A stretch of DNA of 10,756 bases from Zancudomyces culisetae (GCA_001969505.1 LSSK01000363.1:1-10756), one strand, 5' to 3'; positions 1-7,774 are shown, counted from the first letter of the stretch. Program-made: numbers and translations. Notes: generated by a model from the sequence alone, not told the origin.

Positions 1-237
1 CATTGGACTGGCCGCCACAATCTCCAGACTTAAACTCAATCGAAACTATATGGGCAATCATCAAAAGACGCCTAAATAGATACAGTAAACCTCCGTCCGG
101 GATGATCGAATTATGGGAGCGAATAGAAACGGAATGAAAATTTATTTTCAGTGGAAACAATACTTGGTCTTATAGATAGTATGCTCAAAAGAGTTGAGGC
201 AGTTATCAAGTCTAAAGGAAGGTGGACAGAATTTTAA
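1..237 (+). pseudogene. Tc1/mariner transposase, C-terminal fragment (broken)
   Basis: Read from base 3, the sequence gives DWPPQSPDLNSIETIW, the signature around the last catalytic acid of Tc1/mariner DDE transposases (usual form DW.PQSPDLNPIE..W). The Glu of the IET triplet would be the third catalytic residue; the two Asp residues lie left of the window, so the D-to-E spacing cannot be measured. The frame meets TGA at 135-137, where the family usually has Trp. It then shifts by one base between 138 and 150, probably in the T run of 'attttca'. The shifted frame continues as a typical C-terminal helix with VETILGLIDSML, then KSKGRWTEF, and ends at TAA 235-237. The enzyme would cut and paste the element at TA sites in the nucleus. 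With a nonsense codon and a frameshift this copy cannot make active protein. Family assignment is firm; host range is not inferable. Confidence 0.9.
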
Positions 238-462
238 AGTTTTTTTTTGAAAAATTCCCAAAATTGTCTCATTTTTAAAATTTTTTCAGTTTATAATTTT
301 ATAATGAATTTTTAACCAATAATAATACTAATTATATAAAATTAAATTATTCCAATTGTGCATTATATTATATAAAATTATCTAATTTCTGGATATTATT
401 GAGCGAGATATTACACTTTGCAATTCATTATCAATATTTTGAGACATTTTTGAAACTCACTG
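1..462 (+). mobile_element. Tc1/mariner transposon, right part
   Basis: The broken transposase (to 237) is followed by about 225 bp of AT-rich non-coding DNA. This ends in 'gaaactcactg' at 452-462, directly next to TA (463-464). Read inward from the right end it is CAGTGAGTTTC, a normal Tc1-type terminal sequence, and TA is the target duplication of the superfamily. The left terminus is outside the window, so the terminal repeat pair cannot be confirmed. The boundary at 462 is therefore an inference from the terminal motif and the TA. Confidence 0.7.
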
Positions 463-464
463 TA
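437..464 (-). repeat. Putative right terminal inverted repeat plus TA target site
   Basis: On the minus strand the end reads CAGTGAGTTTC followed by AAAAATGTCTCAAAA, flanked by TA. A near copy of the inner part, aaaattgtctca, lies at 260-271 in the opposite orientation (11 of 12 bases match tgagacattttt at 440-451). It may be a subterminal transposase-binding repeat. The partner repeat at the left end is not in view. Confidence 0.55.
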
Positions 465-523
465 TATACTACTATTAATAACTAAATAAATTATAATAAA
501 ATAATCCTAGTTGTCAGGTCCTG
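463..523. other. AT-rich junction between Tc1 end and gag remnant
   Basis: This short AT-rich stretch separates the Tc1 terminus from the end of the recognisable gag reading frame. In minus-strand reading, the frame of the gag linker ends at 524-526 and nothing recognisable as protease follows. Either the Tc1 element inserted into an already decayed retrotransposon, or the pol part was lost by deletion. Confidence 0.4.
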
Positions 524-1613
524 TCAGTTATCCAGTAGTTGCAATACATTTACTTTAAGTGATATCTTTTCAAGTTCTTCAATTAGTGAGGATGGTTTTC
601 CAGAATTATTCTTAGCTTTTTCCAGGGTTACAGTTGGTAACACTGATGATTGGTCCAAGCTCATATCCGATGAACGGTTGCTTTGTATCTGTACTGGTTC
701 TTGCAGTCTTGGTTTTCCTACCCGTTTTGGTAGTTCCTGGTCTTGATCAGTTGAAACTTTGCGTTTGTCCACAGCGAATTTTCCTTCTGGTCTTCCAATG
801 TATCATCCAATATCTGAATAAAGTTTACATTATTTTCAGCTTCTTTATTGTTGGTTTTTTCATTTGCTTTATTATTCAAAAGAGGACAGTGGCTCCTAGC
901 ATGGCCCTCTTTGTGACAATTGTAACAAATGAGTTTCCTAGGTCCTGAGTAACGTTAATTACTCTTCTCTACTCCTTTGATGCGCTTATCTACTACTTCC
1001 TCTACCTTGTTTAGTAGATTTACACTAAGCTCATCAAACATCTTAATAAGTTGTCCTAAAGGTTTTTGGTCCTTCACCAAATCCTTAACATTTTTTCCGC
1101 CATGACTTGCTGGGTTACGGTTGAAATACTTTTTCTTCTGTTCACTCTCCTTATTTTCAGACCTTCTCTGTAATACCATTTTTTTAGATTCCTCTTCCAT
1201 AATCCTTGTTATTATATCACTCCAATCGTCATGCTCATCATCTTCAACCAATTTCTTATACTCTGGCTTAAGTGTACTTATTATCCAGTCCGTTTTTATA
1301 AATCCTTCTTTAATCCCGGCACTTGTAAGTAGACTTCCAGCTCCAACTCCAATTCCTCAATAGTATCAAAATCGTTTTGGCGTATAGACCGAAGTCTATC
1401 CCATATTTGTGACTTGGTCTTTTCACATGAAAATTTCTTTTTAAACAATTTGGCAAAAGTATCCCAAACAGTAAACGATGACTTATTCTTTTTGTACCAG
1501 ATCTTTTCAGTAGTTTCTAGATACAGTTTTACGAAGTCAACCCGATCCTCCTGGTTCCAATTATTCAGTTTTGCCATTAATCGGAATTCCTAGATCCATT
1601 CCTCAGGATCCAT
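524..1613 (-). pseudogene. Retrotransposon gag (LTR type, Ty3-like), decayed
   Basis: Three minus-strand stretches line up as one gag. The N part starts at ATG 1613 (MDPEEW), meets TAG at 1590-1592, and continues from 1577 as MAKLNNWNQEDRVDFV, then KSSFTVWDTFAKLFKKKF, with the aromatic W/F spacing of the retrotransposon gag capsid domain. A frameshift near 1320-1335 moves it to the stretch ending in EKSN (1251-958). That stretch contains a Lys/Glu-rich coiled-coil-like helix. TAA at 955-957 interrupts it just before a CCHC zinc knuckle (886-927). A second frameshift near 783-797 leads to a Pro/Arg/Gln-rich linker with KRVGKPRLQEP, typical of the gag-protease junction, ending at 524. Gag would form the cytoplasmic virus-like particle. 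No protease, reverse transcriptase or LTR is visible. Two nonsense codons and two frameshifts make it inactive. Ty3 rather than another LTR class is inferred from style and is less certain. Confidence 0.75.
886..927 (-). other. CCHC zinc knuckle in the gag remnant
   Basis: In minus-strand reading the 14 codons give CYNCHKEGHARSHC, an exact C-X2-C-X4-H-X4-C knuckle. In gag nucleocapsids this motif binds zinc and packages element RNA. It lies in the same frame as the upstream gag stretch, separated only by the TAA at 955-957, so it belongs to the same ancestral protein. Confidence 0.9.
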
Positions 1614-2678
1614 TATTTTACTTTAAAGAAATACCTTTGGCACATCATTCTGGAAATATATTTACTATACGTTTGAAATTTGATATATTATACTTATTAA
1701 TAACAATCCTGTCACTGCCGCTGCTGTTAAATTTTAAATTCTTTATCCTGAATCAGGCTATTTACAATACTAGACTTTTATCTTTTATTTTATACTATTA
1801 TAATTTTCATATTATTAATTATTAATTTTTTATATTTTTAATAAATCTCAATAATGGGAATATATTTTAAAAAAACTATAATGTAATATTTAATATGTAA
1901 ACAAAAAATATCATCAATCATGATTTAGATGGAGCTTGACTATGAAACATAAACATATTTTACAATTCAAACTACAATGTACCAAAAATACAAAACGCTT
2001 TTATTTTAAATATGTCATTACTTATAAATTTTATTTATTCAAGTAGTATTTTTGTCTTTATTATTAATATATATATTTCAAACAAATAGGTTAAATAATT
2101 GTCTCTAGTCCTTTCAGAAATACTTATCTGACTAGTGTCAACAATTAATATATTTTATAATAGTACTTAATAATTCTCAATAGTCAAATATATTAAACAA
2201 GTTCAATACAGAGTATGACAATCTTTGGATATTTCAATCTTTATTGTTTACTTAATATTATATTTCAAAAAATTATTAAATCTTTTATATATCATATGTT
2301 AAATTGTACTTATAGTACATTTGTTATTTAAATTTCTCTAGTCATTATATTCTATAGAAAAGTTTTGATTATAAATTTTAACTATAAAAAATATTTTTAA
2401 ATATTTGATAGGTGTAGTAGAAATACAATTCAACATTAGCATCTTTTATTAGCCAACTAGAAAAACTTAAATATCTATAATGGCGTAAGTAACAATATAA
2501 TAATAGTGTCAATATTAAAACCATATCAAAGCCTGGAACAGCAATAGATAAATTTTTATACCAAATTTTGCACTTGTTTCATCTGCAAACTTTTTATTAA
2601 TTATGATTTATTGAAGTTCATGGATTATAGGATGGATATTTTTGTAGGGGAAACCCAGAGTTTCACGTAGTAATTCTC
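1614..2678. other. AT-rich region without recognisable gene
   Basis: More than 1 kb of strongly AT-rich DNA with short, stop-riddled frames on both strands. The part nearest 1614 would be upstream of the gag start and might hold the 5' leader or LTR of that element. I could not find a matching repeat or a primer-binding site. No tRNA fold or coding motif was recognised. Confidence 0.5.
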
Positions 2679-2806
2679 TTTTACTCTTTTACCCTTTTAC
2701 CCTTTTACTCTTTTACCCTTTTACCCTTTTACTCTTTTACTCTTTTACCCTTTTACCCTTTTACCCTTTTACTCTTTTACCCTTTTACCCTTTTACCCTT
2801 TTACTC
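2679..2806. repeat. 8-bp minisatellite, 16 units (TTTTACCC/TTTTACTC)
   Basis: Exactly 16 head-to-tail 8-bp units fill 128 bp without an indel. Only two unit types occur: TTTTACCC (10 copies) and TTTTACTC (6 copies). Calling them C and T, the order is T C C T C C T T C C C T C C C T. One strand is nearly pure pyrimidine apart from one A per unit, so the array is purine/pyrimidine-asymmetric. It lies in gene-poor DNA. An 8-bp unit cannot keep a reading frame unless copies change in threes, so a coding role is unlikely. Confidence 0.95.
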
Positions 2807-3690
2807 TATTATTCATGATATTACTCATTTCATTTTATTGTTATATTAAAAGTATTCTTAAACGTACAGATTTAGGATCATAATATAACTCGGCATTTAT
2901 TAATGGTATTTTTATACATAGAGTTAAATTTTAAGCTTAGATAAGCGATAAAAATGACAAAATATGGCTCCTCCAAGAAATATAAGTTAGCTTTGTAGTA
3001 AAAAATATGCACTATTACTAAATGGATAGTTACAATGATATAGTTTTTCTATTCTGAGTTCGAAAAACTACTCAAATAATTAACTAGGTTTAGATATTAA
3101 AGACACCTTGTTCACCTTGTTTCATACGGATATCCGTCTTCTCTTATAATTTTCAACTAGGCTACTGAATGATGAAAATATATATAATAACATAGTAGTT
3201 AAGTTAAATTGAGTATGTTCTTTCAGGTTATTGTTCTTGTCAAAAAACTTCATTTCACAATTTAGGCCCTCTGTGCTAACAATGATTGATTTTGGTGTTT
3301 TATTGATGTTCTTTTATATTCGTTGATTATCACTCAACTGGCTTTCCGATCATATCTAATTATGTTGCAATTTACCATTCGGTGTCACAAAATCCCATCA
3401 CATCAACTGGAATATTTTGGTTAGCCCAATAAAACTATCACATTCTACCTCTACTAGTAAAATATATACTTAAATTTTTAAATCTTAATATTTAAAGATA
3501 AATTATAGAAATGCTAAAGAATAGAGGGTAAGTATCCGGTAAAAAACAGTATAGGATATTTAGAATAATATCATGTTTTTGCGTTTGAATGAGAATCTTG
3601 CAAAGTAAAAGCGCGAAATGGGTATTGCTAATTGAGATTGGCAATGGGTACCAATTAGGACACGAGTAACAGTGAGTAAAGGTATCTTTA
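2807..3690. other. AT-rich region without recognisable gene
   Basis: No coding pattern, RNA gene or element end was recognised. From about 3600 the base composition becomes less AT-rich, and from about 3690 the plus strand becomes purine-rich, which marks the approach to the SANT pseudogene. The only local structure I can support is a hairpin at 3624-3645. Confidence 0.5.
3624..3645. repeat. Short hairpin
   Basis: The bases attgctaat (3624-3632) and attggcaat (3637-3645) pair as a 9-bp stem with one G-T wobble around a TGAG loop. It lies just before the purine-rich start of the SANT pseudogene. No U-run terminator follows, and in a eukaryote its role is unknown; it may be chance. Confidence 0.4.
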
Positions 3691-3891
3691 AAATAGGAGG
3701 AAAATCACATAGAGTGGTGAAGTATGAATAGGATGGAGATATACTCTATGGAGATAGTTCCGAGAATGAGAAAAAACAGAAAAAATCAAATGGTACGAGC
3801 TAGAGATAAAACAAGATGAAAAAAGAGGTATGGAAAGGTCAAAAAAAGGGAAATATAGGAGGAGGAGCAAAGACGCGTGTACAGAAGGAGT

Positions 3892-3923
3892 ATAAACGAT
3901 ACAGAGCATAAACGATACAGAGC
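3892..3923 (+). repeat. Perfect 16-bp tandem duplication
   Basis: ataaacgatacagagc occurs twice back to back (3892-3907 and 3908-3923). Sixteen is not a multiple of three, so the duplication shifts any frame crossing it. It lies in the charged stretch just upstream of the SANT core and is one plausible disabling change of that gene. Confidence 0.95.
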
Positions 3924-4967
3924 CGGGCGGAGAGCGAGGGTCGCCACCAGTTGGAGGGGTACTGGAAAGTGGAGGACGTGAAGATAAGCGGCAAAGATAC
4001 CAAACATAAAGATGAATAAAGAAGAGCGGGAAATAGTTAGGTTTATGACGAGCCAACGAAAGATACTAGCGCCAAAGAAATACTATGAAGTGGGTGTGAA
4101 AGGAAACGTAGGTAGTGGGGAAAGGTTGGGAATAGGAGTACGAGCGGTTGGGGGTAAGAGTTACTGGGCAGCAAAGGAAGTTGAAACGTTTGTACGGGAG
4201 TATTTGAAGCATCCAAAGATGTTTGGGCGTATCAGTGAGGCGTTAGAATTCAAGACGAGTAAAGACTGTGTTAATTTCTATTACTGGAATAAAAAGAAAA
4301 TAAACTTCAAACAATGTTGTTGAAACATCGAAAAAAGAGCAAACGTGGCAAAAAGAGTTTTATATTTTCAGCACAACCGTGACTGGAGTTGGAAGAAAAT
4401 GAAAGACGAAAACAAAAAAAGAGAAGAAGAAAGGATACAGAAGGTGAAGAGGAAGAGTAAGAAAGTAAAAGAGATAAAAGTTTAGAAATATCTGTAGAAG
4501 ACACTGTTCCGCCAGAAAAAAAACTTGGTGTTTTCCAAGAATTCAAAAAACGTGAACAGCTAGTTACGCTAGAAAGAGAAGGTGCAAGTGCAAGTGCAAG
4601 AACATCAACAGGATCAAACAAATTCGTTTGGTCGAGGACCATCTTTGGCTATTAGTGGTGTCCATGCGTTTATTGTCACGTTCCAACACTCACGCCTAGT
4701 CGACCTTCTTCTTCCTCCTCAATGCCATTGTCTTTATCTGCTGCTCAGCATTCCTCTACTCACCAGCAAACAACTCTTTTGCGTCGGAATCCTCTCAACC
4801 AACATACCATCCCTTTGACTTGTCGCCTCCCATGCTTTCTTTGTCTCCCGCTGAACTTGATAGGTCCTCAGTCACAAAAGTTAATTTTTCTCTAAATCTC
4901 GTGCCAACGACTCTGTCATCTTTTTCCTCCTTATCAATATCCAGATATTGATAATACTTCTCATCTT

Positions 4968-5020
4968 TATCAGCAACAACTTCAACAACAACAAAAACAA
5001 CACCCCCATTCTTCCCATTC
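4968..5020 (+). repeat. CAA-rich (poly-Gln) tract in the pseudogene tail
   Basis: Read in the frame of base 4941 this gives YQQQLQQQQKQHPHSSHSS, a Gln/His/Ser-rich low-complexity segment typical of disordered regions in fungal transcription regulators. It helps to identify the coding strand and local frame of the pseudogene after several frame changes. Confidence 0.6.
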
Positions 5021-5118
5021 TTCCCTTCATTCTCCCCCTCCCCGCCATATGGCCAGAAACTACACATATCCTCGCCAACCCAAATCTATGCACCCACTTC
5101 TAATCTAAACCCTACTCT

Positions 5119-5178
5119 TAACCCTAATTCTAATCCTAATCCTAATCCTAATCCTAATCCTAATCCTAATCCTAATTC
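5119..5178 (+). repeat. Telomere-like hexamer array (TAATCC)n
   Basis: Ten 6-bp units: TAACCC, TAATTC, seven perfect TAATCC (5131-5172), and TAATTC. The first unit matches the common fungal telomere repeat (TTAGGG on the other strand); the bulk differs by one base. In the frame of base 5096 the same DNA reads as (Asn-Pro)n, followed by (Gln-Asn)-like hexamers with two TAG codons near 5190-5205. It can therefore be seen as an interstitial telomere-like tract or as an expanded dipeptide codon repeat in the pseudogene; the neighbouring Gln/Asn hexamers favour the latter. Confidence 0.85.
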
Positions 5179-5322
5179 CAATCATAACCAGAACTAGAAC
5201 TAGAACCAAAATCCCAGCTCATCGGTTATCCTTTACCTTATCACCACCCCGCCTCTTCCCGCAGCCAGCAACACCAAACGAAAAAAAAAGAGAAAAATTC
5301 TGTTTCTTTTTTTTTAATTCTG

Positions 5323-5328
5323 TTTATT
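5323..5328 (-). terminator. Putative AATAAA polyadenylation signal of the transporter
   Basis: On the minus strand AATAAA lies about 85 bp after the TAG stop of the MFS transporter, in AT-rich DNA and followed by a T/A-rich stretch. Its position suits 3' end formation, but such hexamers are frequent by chance in this composition. Confidence 0.45.
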
Positions 5329-5412
5329 TATATTTTTGCTTATTATTTAGCTAAATATACTATCAATAAAACTATAATAAATGATTAAAATATCCTTTAT
5401 CTCGCAAAATTC

Positions 5413-6870
5413 CTAAATCATGTATCTGAAATCGGGGTGGAAGTCATGCATGGCTCGCTGCTCCTCGGGACTCAAATGTGATACATCTTTTGGATTTGAA
5501 TCTCTATGTTTGTTTGCATGTTTGAAACTAACTGTCAGCAAAGAGACTACTATAAAAGAAATACCATACAACGTAAATCCATACACATATCCGATTGTAA
5601 ACTTTGGTGCTGTTTTCGTTGTAAATAGGTATGGAGTAGCCATCGCTGCAGCACTACCAACCATCATATAAGCAGCAGACGAAAGAGCGCGCTTTTGTGT
5701 ACTTCCTGCGTTTACTGACATCCAGCTCATTGTAATAGGATAAACTGCATAAATTGGAAATCCGCAAATAAGGAGAAATGCTAGGCGTAGTTTATCGTTT
5801 GTGGCGTAGGCAACTATTAGAAGGCAAATGACTGTGAAAAGATCCAGTACCAGGATACGGATCCAATAACTGGTCTTTTTAAAGAAAAATGCAAACACTG
5901 CTGTACCTATAGCACCAGTAACGGAGGCGACAGCTGTCAAAAATGTGGAAGTTGAGCTGGAATACTTGAGTGCACGAATAATACTAGGTCCACTATAACC
6001 TATGATTGTAAGTGCGTTGTTACGTGACATGTTGAGTAATGCAAATGCCCACACTCGCCAGTCTAAAAGTGTTTCGATGATGGACTTGATCGAAATTCGG
6101 GACTTTGCAGCGCTTCCCTGGCTAGCATTCAACCGTTTGACAATAAGTGCTCGCTCTTCTTCAGTTAGGAATTTAACCTGTTCAGGATAGTCCTGGATTA
6201 TGAAGATTGAGGCAATACCAACAAGCAATGTGATAAGACCACCAAAGATAAAGATTGGTTGATACGGCATCAAATTGTTGATTTTAATAAGCACAAGTGC
6301 ACCATACAGCAGATTAACAATTCCTGATATAGGAAGCGCCGTAAACATGACGGACATGCGGGGACCCACCTCCTCGCGTGTGTACCAGTACGCCATGTAT
6401 GTAATAACACCAGGCGCAAAACCAGCTTCAAATCCACCGATAATTAATCGAATAATTATAGCTTGTGTTGCATTTGTTGCAGCAGCAAGACACATACACG
6501 CAATTGCCCATCCGATACTGAGAATAGGGAACCATATTGATGGGCGCGTGCGTTTAAGTAAAACATTGGAAAACGGCTCTACAACAATGTAGGAGATCAA
6601 TAATAACGCTGCGACATTACCCTGGTCAGTAGGTGACAGGTTGAGTTTCTGTACCATACCGTTGATCATTGCAGTTCCAATGTTATTACGGTCCATGGAA
6701 TTGGAAAGGAATAACAAGTACATGATGGGAAGTACACGCCAGTCGGCCTTGCGGATACCCCGCCTGATTGTAGCCATTTCTGTATCACTGAAGTGAACCA
6801 CCTTGTTCACCTCCATCTTTTCATCATCTCTTACTTCTCCAACGTTTATTATTGCCTCTTTTTTGTCCAT
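5413..6870 (-). CDS. MFS transporter, anion:cation symporter family (Dal5/allantoate permease-like)
   Basis: An intact, intronless gene for 485 residues, the normal length for this family (TC 2.A.1.14), whose members include Dal5, Tna1, Liz1 and Vht1. After a charged cytosolic N-tail (1-45) come about 12 hydrophobic segments. Family landmarks are visible: KADWRVLPIMYLLFLS then DRNNIGTA (60-67), EPFSNVLLKR (98-107), RLIIGGFEAGFAPG (141-154), the central loop DYPEQ...FLTEEER (227-240), NAGSTQKRA (387-395), and a C-tail ending in FHPDFRYMI. Known members import organic anions such as allantoate, nicotinate, pantothenate or biotin with protons across the plasma membrane; the substrate here cannot be told. 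The frame stays open a little upstream, to TTG at 6879, but the first ATG (6870) is the sensible eukaryotic start. The gene lies tail-to-tail with the SANT pseudogene. Composition and open frame suggest it is functional. Confidence 0.93.
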   Translation of the reverse strand: MDKKEAIINVGEVRDDEKMEVNKVVHFSDTEMATIRRGIRKADWRVLPIMYLLFLSNSMDRNNIGTAMINGMVQKLNLSPTDQGNVAALLLISYIVVEPFSNVLLKRTRPSIWFPILSIGWAIACMCLAAATNATQAIIIRLIIGGFEAGFAPGVITYMAYWYTREEVGPRMSVMFTALPISGIVNLLYGALVLIKINNLMPYQPIFIFGGLITLLVGIASIFIIQDYPEQVKFLTEEERALIVKRLNASQGSAAKSRISIKSIIETLLDWRVWAFALLNMSRNNALTIIGYSGPSIIRALKYSSSTSTFLTAVASVTGAIGTAVFAFFFKKTSYWIRILVLDLFTVICLLIVAYATNDKLRLAFLLICGFPIYAVYPITMSWMSVNAGSTQKRALSSAAYMMVGSAAAMATPYLFTTKTAPKFTIGYVYGFTLYGISFIVVSLLTVSFKHANKHRDSNPKDVSHLSPEEQRAMHDFHPDFRYMI

Positions 6871-6904
6871 TTGTAACAATGAAATGTTATGTGTTTGTTT
6901 TCTT

Positions 6905-6932
6905 GCTATCTTTTTTTTTAATACTTTATAAA
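6905..6932 (-). promoter_or_regulatory. Putative core promoter of the transporter (TATA-like, A-tract, GATA)
   Basis: On the minus strand, tttataaa (6925-6932) lies about 55 bp before the ATG. It is followed by a run of A (opposite the T tract at 6911-6919) and one GATA core (TATC at 6907-6910 on the plus strand). Dal5-type permeases are often under GATA-factor nitrogen control. A single GATA in AT-rich DNA is weak evidence, so only the TATA-like box is offered with moderate belief. Confidence 0.35.
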
Positions 6933-7381
6933 TGATCTCTTTCTGGTTAAGTAATAATGGAAATTAGCGTCTGTCTTTTTTTAATATTTCTGGTTTACTA
7001 GCTATTTTTTTTGGTTTATACTAGCTTTAACAATCTAAATACTTGTTAAATAGTTAATAGAATCGCTATAATCCTAAATATTAACATGTTAAGAAACCAT
7101 GATACTTCAGTAAACTTTCTTGCTTTTTATATTATATAAATTTGCATAGATCAAACCCCTGCTAAACACTATAAAAATCATTAGTTTTTACACTTTCATG
7201 TAAGTGCGATTTGACTTTGTTTCACAATAGCTAACTTATTTAAAATATAACTTACTAATATTTGAATAATTATGCTTCACTTGCGCTTTCATGAAAAGGG
7301 GGTCTAAAAGAAAATGAATATGAAATTCACATGCTTTTGATCACATTCACTTGGTTTGGCATTTGAGTCAAAAGATCATAG
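6933..7381. other. AT-rich intergenic DNA upstream of the transporter
   Basis: No gene or element end was recognised. It presumably carries the distal promoter of the minus-strand transporter. Stops are frequent in all frames. Confidence 0.45.
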
Positions 7382-7716
7382 CTAGCTAATGGTACTATCA
7401 AACCAGCAAATAAACTTTCATTTGTACCCACAATTTTAAGTGAACGTCCGAATAATCCGGAAAAAAATGCTTTTCTTGATTCAGCCAATCAATTGCAATT
7501 TTTTAAAGATAAGAACAATGCTTCTTATCGAACAAACCAGCGATGGAGGGGATAGGAAACGAGAATGTGGTAAATCCGACCAACTGAGGCACCAAGAAAC
7601 ATTTGCGCAAAAGATACCAAAAAACGCTAGAACAACAAGCGGATAATACCAACTCGTACAATCCGTATCGTATAAATGTTTTCACGCTTGAACGAGGTGC
7701 AAAATATCAAAAAAAC
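7382..7716 (+). pseudogene. Decayed coding stretch of unknown family
   Basis: Two overlapping plus-strand frames look coded rather than random. One is open from 7382 to 7552 and reads through LSERPNNPEKNAFLDSANQL and FFKDKNNASYRTNQRW before TAG 7553. The other runs from about 7543 to 7716 with a single TGA (7585) and contains KKHLRKRYQKTLEQQADN and SYNPYRINVFTLERGAKYQ. The handover near 7545-7552 suggests a frameshift in one ancestral gene. The composition is polar and rich in Asn, Lys and Arg. No domain is recognised. Given the knuckle-bearing remnant just downstream on the same strand, it may be part of the same lost element, but that is a guess. Confidence 0.4.
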
Positions 7717-7774
7717 TAGTGTTGTTTTACGCCCCTAAAAAATTACTAAAGTTAAATAAATCATCTAGTTAAAA

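Larger units (their letters stand above)
3700..5300 (+). pseudogene. SNT1/NCoR-like SANT-domain corepressor, frame-broken
   Basis: The clear core is 3988-4314. It opens with NKEEREIVRFMTSQRKIL and KKYYEVGVKG, then a SANT domain with YWAAKEVETFVREYLKHP, FGRISEALEFKTSKDCV and NFYYWNKKK. The 'F.RI...L..KT..DCV.FYY..KK' pattern is that of the NCoR/SMRT/Snt1 SANT domain, which in known relatives scaffolds a Set3/HDAC corepressor complex in the nucleus. A two-base excess at about 4315-4316 shifts the frame. The continuation (4317 on) is Lys/Arg-rich with RRKQKKRRRK, a likely nuclear signal, then Glu-rich, but has TGA 4380, TAA 4458 and TAG 4653. Beyond this, coding character (Ser/Pro, Gln and Pro-Asn tracts) hops between frames up to a KKKREK tail near 5300. 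3700-3987 reads as a charged, low-complexity stretch with stops. Introns could explain some hops but not the in-frame stops. The exact ends are uncertain, and a gene symbol is withheld because orthology cannot be shown here. Confidence 0.75.

Noticed and set aside
634-948. Plus-strand hydrophobic frame of 104 codons resembling a membrane protein
   Set aside because: It is antisense to the gag linker and zinc knuckle, which give a specific motif match on the minus strand.
1571-1825. Plus-strand frame of 84 codons after 1571
   Set aside because: It is AT-rich, Leu/Ile/Tyr-rich and has no family pattern; it partly overlaps the gag start on the other strand.
2679-2806. The 8-bp array as a CRISPR or telomere array
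   Set aside because: There are no spacers, and the 8-bp unit lacks the G-cluster order of known fungal telomeres; it is a plain minisatellite.
3688-4056. Minus-strand frame of about 122 codons rich in Leu, Ser and Phe
   Set aside because: It lies opposite the purine-rich, Lys/Glu/Arg-coding strand of the SANT pseudogene. The hydrophobic look is the usual mirror of such DNA, and no family pattern is seen.
4795-5067. Minus-strand frames rich in Gly, Val, Glu and Lys
   Set aside because: These are reverse readings of the Ser/Pro/Gln tracts of the pseudogene tail.
5420-6592. Several plus-strand frames of 60-105 codons inside the transporter
   Set aside because: They are antisense shadows of a strong MFS reading frame with clear family motifs.
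6871-6879. Start of the transporter at TTG 6879
   Set aside because: Nuclear eukaryotic genes normally start at ATG; the first ATG is three codons downstream at 6870.
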